A stretch of DNA of 64,000 nt from NCBI GenBank assembly GCA_947462875.1, contig CANHQJ010000020.1, positions 1 through 64,000 of the forward strand, written 5' to 3'. This document shows, piece after piece, positions 53,181 through 63,155 of the stretch (positions within the stretch are counted from its first letter, which is position 1; each line of letters starts with the position of its first letter). The translations under genes and the position numbers were made by a program. Source of the stretch: Verrucomicrobiia bacterium (GTDB lineage Bacteria; Verrucomicrobiota; Verrucomicrobiia; Verrucomicrobiales; Akkermansiaceae). The notes beneath the pieces were generated by a model. The model searched no databases, was not told where the DNA came from, and worked only from the letters and a program-made list of their open reading frames with translations.

Positions 53181-54206
53181 ATGACAAGAAATCAGCAGCA
53201 AAGATATCAAATCAAAAGGCAAAAGGAGTTGGAACGTTATCTGCGAGACTCGGCAAAATACGCAGACGCACAAAGAGCCAAACTGGAGGTGGATGCTCAT
53301 AACGCGACAATTGAATCACTTTTGTCGGTCCATCACCAATCCGCAGACACAATCGACTGGAAAGATCTGGCTTTTGCTTTACCTCCCCACACACCTGCAT
53401 TCTATTCGACGAATTACCTGCGAAAAAAACTTTTAATTTTTTCAGCTTTGGAATCTGGCGAAAAAATCGAAACGCAGCTTCAGGAAAAGGCAAAGCAAGA
53501 CGAAAATGACTATTTAGACAGATGTGGTGTTAAGGAGAAGGATACTGAACAGTGGCATGAACTCAAAAAACTCGCCATACGGATCCTTGCCACGGACATG
53601 ACTGCTTACAGCGAGGCTCTCCAAGCATTTGAGCCTTTCAGCGAGCTCTCTGAGCTCGGTTCTGAAATCAGATTCAAGGCTTTTGACCCGAAGAAGGTTA
53701 CGTGCACTTTAAAAATCAATGGTTTAGAGATAATACCTAGTGAAGTGAAAACATTGACGTCTACAGGAAAATTGTCTGTCAAGGCGATGCCAAAATCGAA
53801 GTTTCACGATATTTATCAGGATTTTGCTTGTGGCTGTTCGTTACGAATGGGGCGAGAAATCTTCGCTCTATTGCCTGTAGATTACGTTCTAGCAAATATT
53901 GAAATCACTCAAACAGATCCAGCTACTGGAAATTTGGAGAACTTCCCGATTCTTTCAGTTCTTCTCGATCGCCGCACGGTCGAGAGTCTGAACTTTAGCC
54001 AACTAGACCCATCTGACTCGATGCAAAATTTTGTTTCGCGAGGAGATGTAAGGGTTTCAAAGAAAACTGGTTCATTTGCTCCGATTGTCCCACTATGCTT
54101 CGAAGACTTGGCTCTGGACTCAGCTTATGGGGAAAATCTCAATTTTCTTATTACGAAAATCGGAAAAACGCTATCTCGCATCCAAAACGCATCCAAAGCA
54201 ATTTGA
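53181..54206 (+). CDS. Unknown protein of the AT-rich island
   Basis: 341 residues, not recognised. The first ~50 residues are strongly charged and helical (RYQIKRQKELERYLRDSAKYADAQ, quoted in part), followed by a mixed alpha/beta body. Residues 205-260 contain SKFHDIYQDFACGCSLRMGREIFALLPVDYVLANIEI, which reads like a compact alpha/beta domain with a paired Cys (CGC). No signal peptide or membrane segment. Codon use is AT-rich and clearly unlike all other genes in the window, pointing to horizontal transfer. It is 37 bases upstream of the DUF4041 gene on the same strand, so both probably work together. Confidence 0.85.
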   Translation: MTRNQQQRYQIKRQKELERYLRDSAKYADAQRAKLEVDAHNATIESLLSVHHQSADTIDWKDLAFALPPHTPAFYSTNYLRKKLLIFSALESGEKIETQLQEKAKQDENDYLDRCGVKEKDTEQWHELKKLAIRILATDMTAYSEALQAFEPFSELSELGSEIRFKAFDPKKVTCTLKINGLEIIPSEVKTLTSTGKLSVKAMPKSKFHDIYQDFACGCSLRMGREIFALLPVDYVLANIEITQTDPATGNLENFPILSVLLDRRTVESLNFSQLDPSDSMQNFVSRGDVRVSKKTGSFAPIVPLCFEDLALDSAYGENLNFLITKIGKTLSRIQNASKAI

Positions 54207-54243
54207 AAAATTGTGATAAAATTCCAACCATAGACGCAAAGAT

Positions 54244-55986
54244 ATGATACCATTTCTCATTATTATAATTATTTTGTTAGCAGGAACCTTGGGGTTTTAT
54301 ATTTTCCTTAAATATTCACTTGATAAAAGTCTTTCTAAGGCAAAAAACGAACTAAGTCGTATTACTGAAATCAACAGAAAAGAGGTGCAATCCCTGAGGG
54401 AAGAGTATGCCACTGAGGCAGCTAAAATACAGACAGACTATGAGCAGAGTATTCAAAAATTGGAAAATGAAGCGATGCGCATACGTCAACACTATCAGGA
54501 TCAATCTAGGAAAGCTCAAGAAGATGCCTATGCAGCACTCGAAAAAGCACAGACTGAACTAGCTGCTTTATCGCAATATGCCAGTCTGGCAAACGCTGAA
54601 AACGAGGTTCGGGAAAAACTACAACAGGCTATTATTCAAGCCGAGTCGCTCGAAAGTGAAGCAACCAGCCTGCTGAATCAAGCAAAAGCCGATGCAGAAA
54701 AAGCAAGGCAAGAAGCGCACAATCGTGCAAAAGAAATCTATTCCCAAGCTGAAGCGTTGCTCGTTCAGGCACAAAGAGACTCATCCCGTATTCGTTTTGA
54801 TGCGGAAAAACGTGCTCAGGAACTCGCGGGCGAAGCGTATGAAGCACTGAACCAGAAAAAGAATCTTGAGGGCGCAGTGGTATCTATACGCAACCTCATT
54901 GAAGGATATGGCGACAAATACATTGTTCCGACCCATAGCTTACTTGACGATCTTGCAGCAGATTTTGGGCATCTTGCCGCCGGAGAATCGCTGCGAATTG
55001 CACGGGAAAACTCCCGACGTATGATCCAAGACGGTAATGCCGCCGCTTGTGACTACGCGGATTCCTCCAGGAGAAAAACAGCGATTCAATTCGTTATTGA
55101 TTCGTTCAATGGTAAAGTAGATGCCATCCTTTCCCGAGTGAGGCACGATAATTTTGGGACACTTGAACAAGAAATCAAAGATGCGTTCAACGTAGTAAAC
55201 CTGAATGGTGGGGCCTTCAGGAATGCAAAAATTCTTGAACCATATCTTGCAGCTCGTTTAGAAGAACTACGGTGGGGAGTCGCTGCATTTGAACTGAAAC
55301 GAAAAGAGAGAGAAGAACAGCGAAGGATTCAAGAACAGATCCGTGAAGAAGAGCGTGCACGAAAAGAATACGAAAAAGCAATGCAAGACGCGGCCAAGGA
55401 AGAAGCCGCAATCAAAAAGGCACTTGAAAAGGCGCAGGCAGAAATGTCGCAAGCAGGAGAGAAGGAAAAAGAAAAATTTGAGAAGCAGATGGAAGAATTG
55501 CAGCGCCGCTTAAACGAAGCGGAGGCAAAGAGCCAGCGTGCAATTTCAATGGCCCAGCAGACCCGTTCCGGCAATGTTTATATCATTTCAAATATTGGTT
55601 CCTTTGGACAAGATGTGTTGAAAATCGGAATGACTCGAAGATTGGAACCGATGGATCGTGTTAAGGAACTTGGAGACGCCTCAGTTCCTTTTGAATTCGA
55701 TGTGCATGCAATGATTCGTAGCGACGATGCACCAACACTTGAACGCGAACTTCATCAGAAGTTCGACGATTTCCGTGTAAATAAGGTAAATTACAGGAAA
55801 GAGTTTTTCCGAATTTCACTAAAGGCTCTACGACAATATGTGGCAGAAAAAAATCTTGAAGCAACCTTCACAATGGTTTCTGAAGCGCGTGAATATCGTG
55901 AGACACAAGCCTTAGAGCATATGTCAGAGCAGGATCGAGCTAAATACCATAAGCCTGAAGAACCTAACGATGTTGAGGATGATTAA
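54244..55986 (+). CDS. Membrane-anchored DUF4041 / T5orf172 (GIY-YIG-like) protein
   Basis: 580 residues. Residues 1-25 are a single transmembrane helix (MIPFLIIIIILLAGTLGFYI), then a long coiled coil (30-200), the DUF4041 region (about 200-340; AGESLRIARENSRRMIQDG), a second Glu/Lys/Arg-rich coiled coil (345-435), and a T5orf172/GIY-YIG-like domain (about 440-530; NVYIISN, then VLKIGMTRRLEPMDRVKELG and ERELHQKFDDFR). The last motif set supplies the Tyr, Gly, Arg and Glu expected for this nuclease superfamily. Such proteins occur in phages and bacterial islands and have no settled function; phage defence is a fair guess. AT-rich like its partner. Confidence 0.88.
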   Translation: MIPFLIIIIILLAGTLGFYIFLKYSLDKSLSKAKNELSRITEINRKEVQSLREEYATEAAKIQTDYEQSIQKLENEAMRIRQHYQDQSRKAQEDAYAALEKAQTELAALSQYASLANAENEVREKLQQAIIQAESLESEATSLLNQAKADAEKARQEAHNRAKEIYSQAEALLVQAQRDSSRIRFDAEKRAQELAGEAYEALNQKKNLEGAVVSIRNLIEGYGDKYIVPTHSLLDDLAADFGHLAAGESLRIARENSRRMIQDGNAAACDYADSSRRKTAIQFVIDSFNGKVDAILSRVRHDNFGTLEQEIKDAFNVVNLNGGAFRNAKILEPYLAARLEELRWGVAAFELKRKEREEQRRIQEQIREEERARKEYEKAMQDAAKEEAAIKKALEKAQAEMSQAGEKEKEKFEKQMEELQRRLNEAEAKSQRAISMAQQTRSGNVYIISNIGSFGQDVLKIGMTRRLEPMDRVKELGDASVPFEFDVHAMIRSDDAPTLERELHQKFDDFRVNKVNYRKEFFRISLKALRQYVAEKNLEATFTMVSEAREYRETQALEHMSEQDRAKYHKPEEPNDVEDD

Positions 55987-56106
55987 AAGCTGCGGTTCAA
56001 TACATCAGAGTATTTGGATTTAAGTATTTTGATTTTCTGTTAGCCTGACATGTCGTAGAATTTGGAATTTGGCTGTGTTTTTTGTAGCGAGATTGATGAA
56101 TCGCCA

Positions 56107-56137
56107 TGCCCCGCGATGCGGGGCGGCGAGATTTTTT
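56107..56137 (+). terminator. Hairpin after the DUF4041 gene
   Basis: Perfect stem GCCCCGC-GAT-GCGGGGC (56107-56123) followed eight bases later by six Ts. It may terminate the island transcript and is also part of the right-hand repeat cluster. Confidence 0.55.
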
Positions 56138-56151
56138 GGGGGGAGGTCGTT

Positions 56152-56213
56152 ACCCAGGGTGGCGCTCGCAAAGCCTCGCTTGCCCTGGGCTATCGTCTGT
56201 ATCCCCGTTGGGG
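56152..56213. repeat. Repeat cluster on the right side of the AT-rich island
   Basis: CCCAGGG (56152-56158) pairs with CCCTGGG (56183-56189), and CCCC-GTT-GGGG lies at 56203-56213. The elements are of the same family as those at 52926-52981 but run in the opposite direction. Open frames here (56106-56309) are not genes. The bases between this cluster and the symporter start show only a possible promoter TTGCCA-N17-TAGTCT (56284-56312). Confidence 0.6.
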
Positions 56214-56320
56214 AATGAGCCCCCCATGAAAATCGAGCCGATCAAATCTGTACAATTTTTTAGATCAAATCCGCATTTCATGATTGCCATGCCCGCGTGG
56301 GTCCACTAGTCTCCACGCCC

Positions 56321-58222
56321 ATGCACTTGACATTGCCCGCTTTTGCTCAAATCCAGTTGACGACCATCGACTGGGTCATCGTCGCCGCTTCGATTCTGGT
56401 CTGCTTCATCCCCGCGCTGTTCGTCGGCAAAAAATCATCGGAGAGCACCTCGGAGTTTTTCGCTTCGGGCCAAAACGTGCCGTGGTGGCTGGCGGGTCTG
56501 TCCATGGTAGCCACGACCTTTTCCTCCGACACGCCGAACTGGGTGACCGAGCAGGTGCGCAAATTCGGCGTTGCGGGCAACTGGCAGTGGTGGGCCTTCG
56601 TGCTGACCGGTGTGTCCACCGTTTTTTTCTTCGCGCGCCTGTGGCGTCGTTCCGGTGTGATGACCGATCTGGAATTTTATGAAGCCCGCTATTCCGGTAA
56701 AGCCGCCTCGCTGGTGCGCGGCTTCCGCGCGGTGTATCTGGGCCTGTTTTTCAACTGCTTCATCATGGGCATGGTGACGCTCGCGGCCTGCAAGATTGCC
56801 AACATCATGTTCGGCATGCCCGCCTGGCAAACCATTTGCATCTGCGGTGTGCTGAACGTGGTCTTCGCCGCCCACTCGGGACTGTGGGGCGTGCTGATCA
56901 TCGACATGATCCAGTTTTTCATCAAGATGACCGCCGTATTCGCGGCCGCCTATTTCTCTCTCAAGGCCGTGGCGGTGAAAACGGGCGTGGGTGAATCGGC
57001 ACTCGCCGGTCTTCACAAAATGGTCGAGGTCCTCAGCACGCAACAGGTCATTACCGATAAAAAAGGTGTGCCCGTGATGTCCGACAAAGCCGACGGGCTC
57101 GGTCAGCCCATTCTCGACATCATGCCGAACTTCGGCATGTCGGAACTGGCCTTGATGATCTTCATCGTGCCCATCGCGATCGGCTGGTGGGCGAACTGGT
57201 ATCCCGGTGCGGAACCGGGCGGCGGCTCCTACATCGCCCAGCGCATGCTGGCTTCCAAGTCCGAGAAAGACTCGCTCGGCGGCACGCTGTTTTTCAACGT
57301 GGCTCACTACGTGTTGCGCCCGTGGCCATGGATCATCACGGGTCTGTGCTCCATCATCATTTTCCCTAATCTCGACTCCATCCGCGCCGCCTTCCCGAAT
57401 GCCAATCCAGAGATGATCGGCCATGACAGCGCCTTCCCCGCCATGTTGCAGTTCCTCCCCGTCGGCTTCATGGGCCTGATGGTCGGTGGCCTTATCGCCG
57501 CGAATTCCTCCACCATTCTCACCCACCTGAACTGGGGCGCTTCCTACCTCGTCCACGACTTCTATCGCCGCTTCGTCAAACCTGATGCGAGCGAGCGCCA
57601 CTGCGTGCAAGTGGGGCGTCTCTGCACCTTGCTGCTCTACGTGGTGGCCGCCGTCATCAGTTACTTCATCAACTCCGCCCAGGAAGCGTTCCAGATTCTC
57701 ATCGGCATCGGAGCGGGCACGGGACTCATCTACATCCTGCGTTGGTTCTGGTGGCGCGTCAACGCCTGGTGCGAAGTGGTGGCGATGATTTCCTCCTTCG
57801 TCGCGACAATTGTCTTTTTTGTATTATCGAAAAATGACGTCATCCTCAGCTTCGCGAACACCACCCTGATGACCGTGGGTTTCACCAGCGTCTGCTGGCT
57901 CGCCGCCGCTTTCCTGGGACCGCAGACGGACCGTTCGGTGCTGATCAGCTTCTACAAAAAAGTGCGTCCCTCCGGTCCCGGCTGGGGTAGCATCCGCGCG
58001 GAAGTGGAAGCCGTGGACCCGCAGCCCGAAAACGAAAAGGACAACATGCCGCTGGCCTTTGCCGGATGGATCTCCGGCTGTGTGGTGATTTGGGCGTCGT
58101 TGTTCTGCATCGGTAAATTCCTCTACGGTCAGACGACGGAAGCGTACATTCTCCTCGGTGCCACTGTCGTCAGCGGCGCGGTCTTGCTGCGCGTGATCAA
58201 CCGCCTGTGGGTCAAGGCCTGA
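56321..58222 (+). CDS. Sodium/solute symporter (SSS family)
   Basis: 633 residues from the ATG at 56321; a GTG at 56297 is less likely. About 13-14 hydrophobic segments. SSS features: FFASGQNVPWWLAGLSMVATTFSSDTP near residues 48-75 (sodium site region), the LEFYEARY motif, and GLIAANSSTILTHLNWGASYLVHDFYRRF near 390. It imports a sugar or related solute with Na+. Next to secreted polysaccharide-degrading enzymes, an oligo- or monosaccharide from their substrate is the likely cargo. Confidence 0.93.
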   Translation: MHLTLPAFAQIQLTTIDWVIVAASILVCFIPALFVGKKSSESTSEFFASGQNVPWWLAGLSMVATTFSSDTPNWVTEQVRKFGVAGNWQWWAFVLTGVSTVFFFARLWRRSGVMTDLEFYEARYSGKAASLVRGFRAVYLGLFFNCFIMGMVTLAACKIANIMFGMPAWQTICICGVLNVVFAAHSGLWGVLIIDMIQFFIKMTAVFAAAYFSLKAVAVKTGVGESALAGLHKMVEVLSTQQVITDKKGVPVMSDKADGLGQPILDIMPNFGMSELALMIFIVPIAIGWWANWYPGAEPGGGSYIAQRMLASKSEKDSLGGTLFFNVAHYVLRPWPWIITGLCSIIIFPNLDSIRAAFPNANPEMIGHDSAFPAMLQFLPVGFMGLMVGGLIAANSSTILTHLNWGASYLVHDFYRRFVKPDASERHCVQVGRLCTLLLYVVAAVISYFINSAQEAFQILIGIGAGTGLIYILRWFWWRVNAWCEVVAMISSFVATIVFFVLSKNDVILSFANTTLMTVGFTSVCWLAAAFLGPQTDRSVLISFYKKVRPSGPGWGSIRAEVEAVDPQPENEKDNMPLAFAGWISGCVVIWASLFCIGKFLYGQTTEAYILLGATVVSGAVLLRVINRLWVKA

Positions 58223-58246
58223 TCTGGCGCGCGTCGCACCTCCGCA

Positions 58247-59668
58247 TCATGGTTTCGCTAGGTGATCGATGAGCCCGTAGGCGCGCAGGTTCAGGGATTT
58301 CATCGAGTCGAGCAACGGCGCGTAGGGTTCGTAGCGATTGTTCAGAATCCCTTTGTTCGAGTCTTTGTTCGAAGGATCCGCCTTGGAATCGGTGGGATCG
58401 TTGTCGATGTACTTGAACCAATGCCAGCCCACGCAATCCTTCGATGCCAGCAAGCCTAACGTGAAATTCTCATAAAACAGCCCGCGCTCGCGCTGGGTTT
58501 TCACCAGCCAGCCCGCGCCGCTGTTGTTCCCCATGCCGGAATCCTCCGCCTTGGCATACCACTCGGTGATGAGAAACGGCTTCCCCGCTTCGCTCGCCCA
58601 CATCGCCATGCGTTTCGGATCCGGCGTCCAGCCGTGGTAGTAATTCACCGATACCACATCCGCGTGCTTCCCCGCGGCGCGGTGCAATTCCGGCAAGCGC
58701 AGCGCACTGCCGTGAAAGCGGGAACCGAGATACAGGTGATTCGGATCATGGCGTTTAATCGCCGCACCCACAATGCGAAAGTAGCGCTCCGCCAGGAACT
58801 CCAGAAAGGCCGCCAGATCCGATGACTTGATGTCCTTCGCCTCCGCTTCCTTGCCGTGTCTGGCACGCAGCCATTGCAGCGCGGCCTGATGCCCGTGATC
58901 TTCAGCGGGCAGCGCGAGATAGCGCTTCAGCGCATCTTCGCGAAACGGCAGTTCGTTGTCGGAAAAATGCCCTAACAGCCAGGGGTCATCCTTGTCCTTG
59001 GCCAACTGCCGCGCGTGTTCGTCGCAAAAGGCCTCAAACCCGGGATCGAAGACAAACATGCAATCACTCGGATAACCCGTATGCCCGGCTTTCTGATAGG
59101 TGCCGCCCCGTTTTTTGCCGTAGCTCGACATGAAATTCCAGATGCGCGTATAGGCCAGCGGATGGGACACCGCCCGCATTTTTTCCGTGTCCGACCACGC
59201 TCCCAGACCATTGAACCCATGGTTGCGCAGCAATGCGGTGGTCTGCTCCGCCCACGCCGCTTCACTCGCAAACTGTTTTTTCCACGCGGCCTGCGCGGCG
59301 GCAGGGCGCAACATGCTAACGGAATTCACCGCACGATGAATGAACAAACACCCCTCCGGATCGACCAGCCACCACTTACCATCGATTTTCGTGGTGTGGA
59401 AAAATCCCGTCGCCTTCTCCTTGCGCGAGGTCATTCCGCCATAGCGGCTGAGTTTCTCATCCGGCGGCAGACTGCTCGCACCGGGAACATCAGCGAGGCT
59501 TCGTGTCGCCATGGCCGTCCATTTGCCGCCCGGCTTGCTCGCCACATCCACGGTGCGCGGCGCCTTCTGCGCCCATGCCATCGAACAACAAAACACCATG
59601 ACCCAGGCCGTGCACGATGACACTAAGGTGGATCGTTTCATCAGTGCCTTGGGAAAAATCCGGTTCAT
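58247..59668 (-). CDS. Secreted glycoside hydrolase (GH50/agarase-like)
   Basis: 473 residues (464 if the ATG at 59641 is used). Signal peptide to about residue 34. It has a TIM-barrel pattern with LLRNHGFNGLGAWSD, the acid/base motif GHFSDNELPF and the nucleophile motif FLITEWYAKAED, as in clan GH-A families such as GH50 beta-agarases. HWFKYIDNDPTD lies near the C terminus. Probable substrate is an algal or plant galactan; the family call is by motif only. Downstream of the sulfatase cluster on the same strand. Confidence 0.82.
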   Translation of the reverse strand: MNRIFPKALMKRSTLVSSCTAWVMVFCCSMAWAQKAPRTVDVASKPGGKWTAMATRSLADVPGASSLPPDEKLSRYGGMTSRKEKATGFFHTTKIDGKWWLVDPEGCLFIHRAVNSVSMLRPAAAQAAWKKQFASEAAWAEQTTALLRNHGFNGLGAWSDTEKMRAVSHPLAYTRIWNFMSSYGKKRGGTYQKAGHTGYPSDCMFVFDPGFEAFCDEHARQLAKDKDDPWLLGHFSDNELPFREDALKRYLALPAEDHGHQAALQWLRARHGKEAEAKDIKSSDLAAFLEFLAERYFRIVGAAIKRHDPNHLYLGSRFHGSALRLPELHRAAGKHADVVSVNYYHGWTPDPKRMAMWASEAGKPFLITEWYAKAEDSGMGNNSGAGWLVKTQRERGLFYENFTLGLLASKDCVGWHWFKYIDNDPTDSKADPSNKDSNKGILNNRYEPYAPLLDSMKSLNLRAYGLIDHLAKP

Positions 59669-59743
59669 GGGTGTGGGAGCATACAGGAAGCGCAGCCGCG
59701 TTCTTTCATAGGTGGAACCGCTGATGCTGTAGCCTTTCTTTCC

Positions 59744-61780
59744 TCATTTTTTGGGTTTGTCCGCCGCCACTTTTCTTTCGGTGATGGTCCAGTCAGAGAT
59801 GTCGTAGATCCGCTCCGTGACACCATCGGAGATGCGCATGTTGCCCTCCCATTCCTGATGGATCCAGGGATTGTCCACCAAGGGCCATGTTGCGTAATCG
59901 ATGACCTGATCATTCACCAACGCGTCACCCTGGAAGATCTTGTCCAGCCGCACGCCAAAGCGGTCCACATAGGTGCCGCGCGCCAGCATCGCGGGTGCTG
60001 CCGCGGGATCGGAACCGGTGGCGGGTGCCGGGGATTTCACCGTGGTCAACTGGATGGCTGTTTTTGCCTCGATCGCCGCTTTGAACCGCGCCAAGCGTTG
60101 CGCAGGCGAATCACCGGGAAACTCCGCAGGCAGAGCGGTCTCCATGGCCACTGCGACATGATCGCCAAAGACCCGGAATTCCGAATCTAACGCATGCAAT
60201 CCGCCTTTGCCCGAAAACACCTTCGCCGCGGGATCCCATTGGAATTTCTGACTCGCCGTAATGGCGATCAGCACGCTGCCATAATCAAGATACACCCGGC
60301 CACTCGATTGGCTGTCATTGATCATCGCCTGGTAGCCGTGAGGCACATAGACCAACGCATACCATCCGTCCGTGGTGTAGGGTTGATGCCCTTTGATGTC
60401 TTCACGCACTTTGGGCCGATGAGCGGGATTTTTCAAATCATTGGCCACCATCAACAGGGAGCCGCGGTGTTGGAGATATTCGCAAAAACGGCTTTGCACG
60501 CCCTGCGTGTAGTTGGTGAGCGGCTTGTCATCGAAACAAGGGACCGTCATCCAGCAGATACTCGCCTTTGTCGCATCAGGCTGATCGAACATCACGCCAT
60601 ACGGATAGGTTTGTCCCCAAATCGCCGTTTTCCTTCCGCTGGCGGGATGGGTGATGGCCGTGCTGAACAACGCGTAGGTTTGATTGACAAAGGATGTTTG
60701 AAACTGCCGGTCACCGTCAAAACGCGAGCGATGCACGTAGGCCTTGGTGCGATCCGTTGCCGCCTTGACAATCAGCGGGTGCGGGCGCCAGGGCTCCGCG
60801 ACGGCAAATACCGCGGAGGTGTTTCCTCCCAGTTTCGGCGTCTTGCCACCGAAGTAGGCCCATAGCAGATCGGCTCCCGCGCTGGGTGCCTGCGTGAGAT
60901 ACCCCGGATAACTGCGCCCCGCAGGCGTTGCCCAGTTGCCTTTCAGCCAGGTACCCGCGGCATGCGCGATCGATATTTCATACGCCATCCTCGCCCGCCT
61001 CGCGAGCTCTTTGTCCGTGAACGCATTGTCGAAACTCAACAGCGTTCCCACATTGAAGAGCATGTAAGGTCGTGAGGCGAATTCGGGAGAACCTCTCCGG
61101 ACCGTGTAGTCGATGCGTTTGTGAAACATTTTCACCGCTCCCTCGCCCCGTGCGCCGTAGCGGCCATTCTGCGGCAGCAACGCGGGATCCCAGGTGTTTT
61201 CGGTGAGATAAAGATTGAGAGGAATGAGAAATGACAAGTTGCCCGTGCTGCCGAACCAACTCGTGTTTTTGGTGAACAACCACTCGAAATCCGCTTTGAG
61301 CGCATCATCCATCAGATGCTGATAACGCAGATACACCTGAATCATCGCCCACAAGCCGAATCCATTGACGTGTGGTTCGCCCCACTCCATGCCATTGGCC
61401 AGAAGAAGGGGTTTGTACGTTCCCTCCCGTTTTTGCTTTTCCACGCTGGCGATGCGCGCCTTGGCCTCTTTGATCCGCTCGGCCATGTAGTGGCGCACGA
61501 TGGCCAGGCCTTCCTCCTTGCGCCCGGCTTTCAGTAACAACTGTGCCGTCCATCCGGTCATGGGGGACGGGCTGCGTTTGACGGCCTCCAGATCCGCCAG
61601 GGCCGCGCGAATGATGGCCTGCTCACGATCCGCGGCATTCTCATACTGCTTCGCGGACAAGGCCGCGATCTCGGCTTTCGGATCCATCGTATTTATCGAC
61701 TCATCATTTTCCGCACTGTGCGCGCGGGAACTCAGCATCATGGCAAGAAGCATCGTTGCAATGGATTGGGGTATTTTCAT
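59744..61780 (-). CDS. Large secreted protein of unknown family, probably polysaccharide-related
   Basis: 678 residues with a signal peptide ending SRAHSAEN. The N-terminal half is helical with repeated Trp/Tyr/Gly-rich turns (GFGLWAMIQVYLRYQHL; STGNLSFLIPLNLYLTENTWDP), the style of an alpha/alpha-toroid as in polysaccharide lyases. The second half is beta-rich (SSGRVYLDYGSVLIAITASQ). I do not recognise the family with certainty. It sits between a glycoside hydrolase and a sulfatase gene on the same strand, so a role in breakdown of the same polysaccharide is likely. Confidence 0.78.
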   Translation of the reverse strand: MKIPQSIATMLLAMMLSSRAHSAENDESINTMDPKAEIAALSAKQYENAADREQAIIRAALADLEAVKRSPSPMTGWTAQLLLKAGRKEEGLAIVRHYMAERIKEAKARIASVEKQKREGTYKPLLLANGMEWGEPHVNGFGLWAMIQVYLRYQHLMDDALKADFEWLFTKNTSWFGSTGNLSFLIPLNLYLTENTWDPALLPQNGRYGARGEGAVKMFHKRIDYTVRRGSPEFASRPYMLFNVGTLLSFDNAFTDKELARRARMAYEISIAHAAGTWLKGNWATPAGRSYPGYLTQAPSAGADLLWAYFGGKTPKLGGNTSAVFAVAEPWRPHPLIVKAATDRTKAYVHRSRFDGDRQFQTSFVNQTYALFSTAITHPASGRKTAIWGQTYPYGVMFDQPDATKASICWMTVPCFDDKPLTNYTQGVQSRFCEYLQHRGSLLMVANDLKNPAHRPKVREDIKGHQPYTTDGWYALVYVPHGYQAMINDSQSSGRVYLDYGSVLIAITASQKFQWDPAAKVFSGKGGLHALDSEFRVFGDHVAVAMETALPAEFPGDSPAQRLARFKAAIEAKTAIQLTTVKSPAPATGSDPAAAPAMLARGTYVDRFGVRLDKIFQGDALVNDQVIDYATWPLVDNPWIHQEWEGNMRISDGVTERIYDISDWTITERKVAADKPKK

Positions 61781-61844
61781 GGCAGAGGAATACCTACCTT
61801 TACTCCGATGGGGAGATCATTCTAATCACGAATGTTGACATAAT

Positions 61845-63155
61845 TCACCGCGCGCCCACTTCGGCCAGCCATTGCTCATGCAAAGTTTGCATGGATGAAA
61901 CGCGATCCGGATTTTCCTGGATGCGGTTGGTTTTCTCGCCGGGATCATCGATGACATGGACTAACGCTTTTGCCTTCGTGCCTTGACCGATCAGTTTCCA
62001 CGGGCCCTGTCGCACGGCCCAGGCATCACCGTGCTTCCAGTGGATGACCCGATCGGCGATGCGGCCCTCACGCTTGAAAACCGGCATGAGATCGGCGCCG
62101 TCGATCACATGGCCCGGGGGGATCGTCGCTCCGGCAAGTTTGGTGAATGTGGGCAGGAAGTCCATCGTCAGAGCGACTACATCGCTGGTGGTCGCCGCAC
62201 CGATCACGCCGGGCCAGCGCGCGATCATCGGCACGCGATGCCCGCCTTCCCACATGCTGCCCTTCATGCCCTGCAGCGGTCCATTCGCGGCAAAACCCTT
62301 CGGTGCCTGCGGCCCGTTGTCCGAGCAAAACAGAACCAGCGTGTTGGTTTCCAGATCATGCGTGCGCAGCGTCTCCACCACAGCGCCCACGGATTCATCC
62401 AGCACGGCGATCATTTCCTTATAGTTTTCGATGGCCGGTTTCTTTTTGTCAGGGTCACGACCTTGCCACGGATTGTGCGGGGCCTCGTGCGAGAGGAAGA
62501 GAAAAAACGGCTTCCGTTTGTTTTGTGCGATGAACTCACAGGCATACTTGGTGAGCAAGTCCGTGCTGTAGCCCTCCTCATTGCGGATCTCGCGATCCTG
62601 CCACCAGTCCAGTTCCTTTGTGCCGTAGCCCGCGATGTGTGTGTGGTAGTCCACATTGCCGCCGATGAAACCGCGAAAGGCATCGAAGCCGTGGTTCATC
62701 GGGTGAAACTTGCGGTCATAGCCGAGATGCCATTTCCCGATCAGCGCGGTGCGATAACCAGCGCCCCGCAACAGCGCAGGCAAGGTGACTTCCTGCGAGG
62801 ACAAGCCCCAGGCCCAGCGTTGCACGGGATTTTCCTGACGCTGCGTGCGGAAGACGGGAGACAGCTCCTCGTCCGGCACCCAGGCGCAACGCTGCTGGTA
62901 GCGGCCGGTCAGCAAGGACGCGCGGGTAGGCGTGCACATCGCGCCATTGCTGTGGAAGTCGGTGAATTTCATGCCGCTCGCCGCGAGCCGATCGATGTGC
63001 GGCGTCTTGATCCCGCTGTTGCCGTAACAACCTAACGAACCATAGCCCAGATCATCGGCGAGGATCAGCACGATGTTCGGCTGGCGTTCTTCCGCCTTTG
63101 CCAGCGCGCAGACGATCAACGCACCGACCCACAGCTGGAGAAAAAACCGTCTCAT
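61845..63155 (-). CDS. Sulfatase (arylsulfatase A family)
   Basis: 436 residues from the ATG at 63155, giving signal peptide MRRFFLQLWVGALIVCALAKA. The formylglycine site CTPTRASLLTGRYQ has C74 for conversion by an anaerobic or FGE-type maturase; metal ligands include D34 and D35 of ILADDLGYG and the later CSDNGPQ. It removes sulfate esters from a sugar polymer or oligomer in the periplasm. The ATG overlaps the stop of the preceding hydrolase gene (ATGA). No maturase is in the window. Confidence 0.95.
   Translation of the reverse strand: MRRFFLQLWVGALIVCALAKAEERQPNIVLILADDLGYGSLGCYGNSGIKTPHIDRLAASGMKFTDFHSNGAMCTPTRASLLTGRYQQRCAWVPDEELSPVFRTQRQENPVQRWAWGLSSQEVTLPALLRGAGYRTALIGKWHLGYDRKFHPMNHGFDAFRGFIGGNVDYHTHIAGYGTKELDWWQDREIRNEEGYSTDLLTKYACEFIAQNKRKPFFLFLSHEAPHNPWQGRDPDKKKPAIENYKEMIAVLDESVGAVVETLRTHDLETNTLVLFCSDNGPQAPKGFAANGPLQGMKGSMWEGGHRVPMIARWPGVIGAATTSDVVALTMDFLPTFTKLAGATIPPGHVIDGADLMPVFKREGRIADRVIHWKHGDAWAVRQGPWKLIGQGTKAKALVHVIDDPGEKTNRIQENPDRVSSMQTLHEQWLAEVGAR

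Noticed and set aside
56106-56309. Short open frame right of the AT-rich island
   Set aside because: It consists of repeat hairpins and has no protein-like character.
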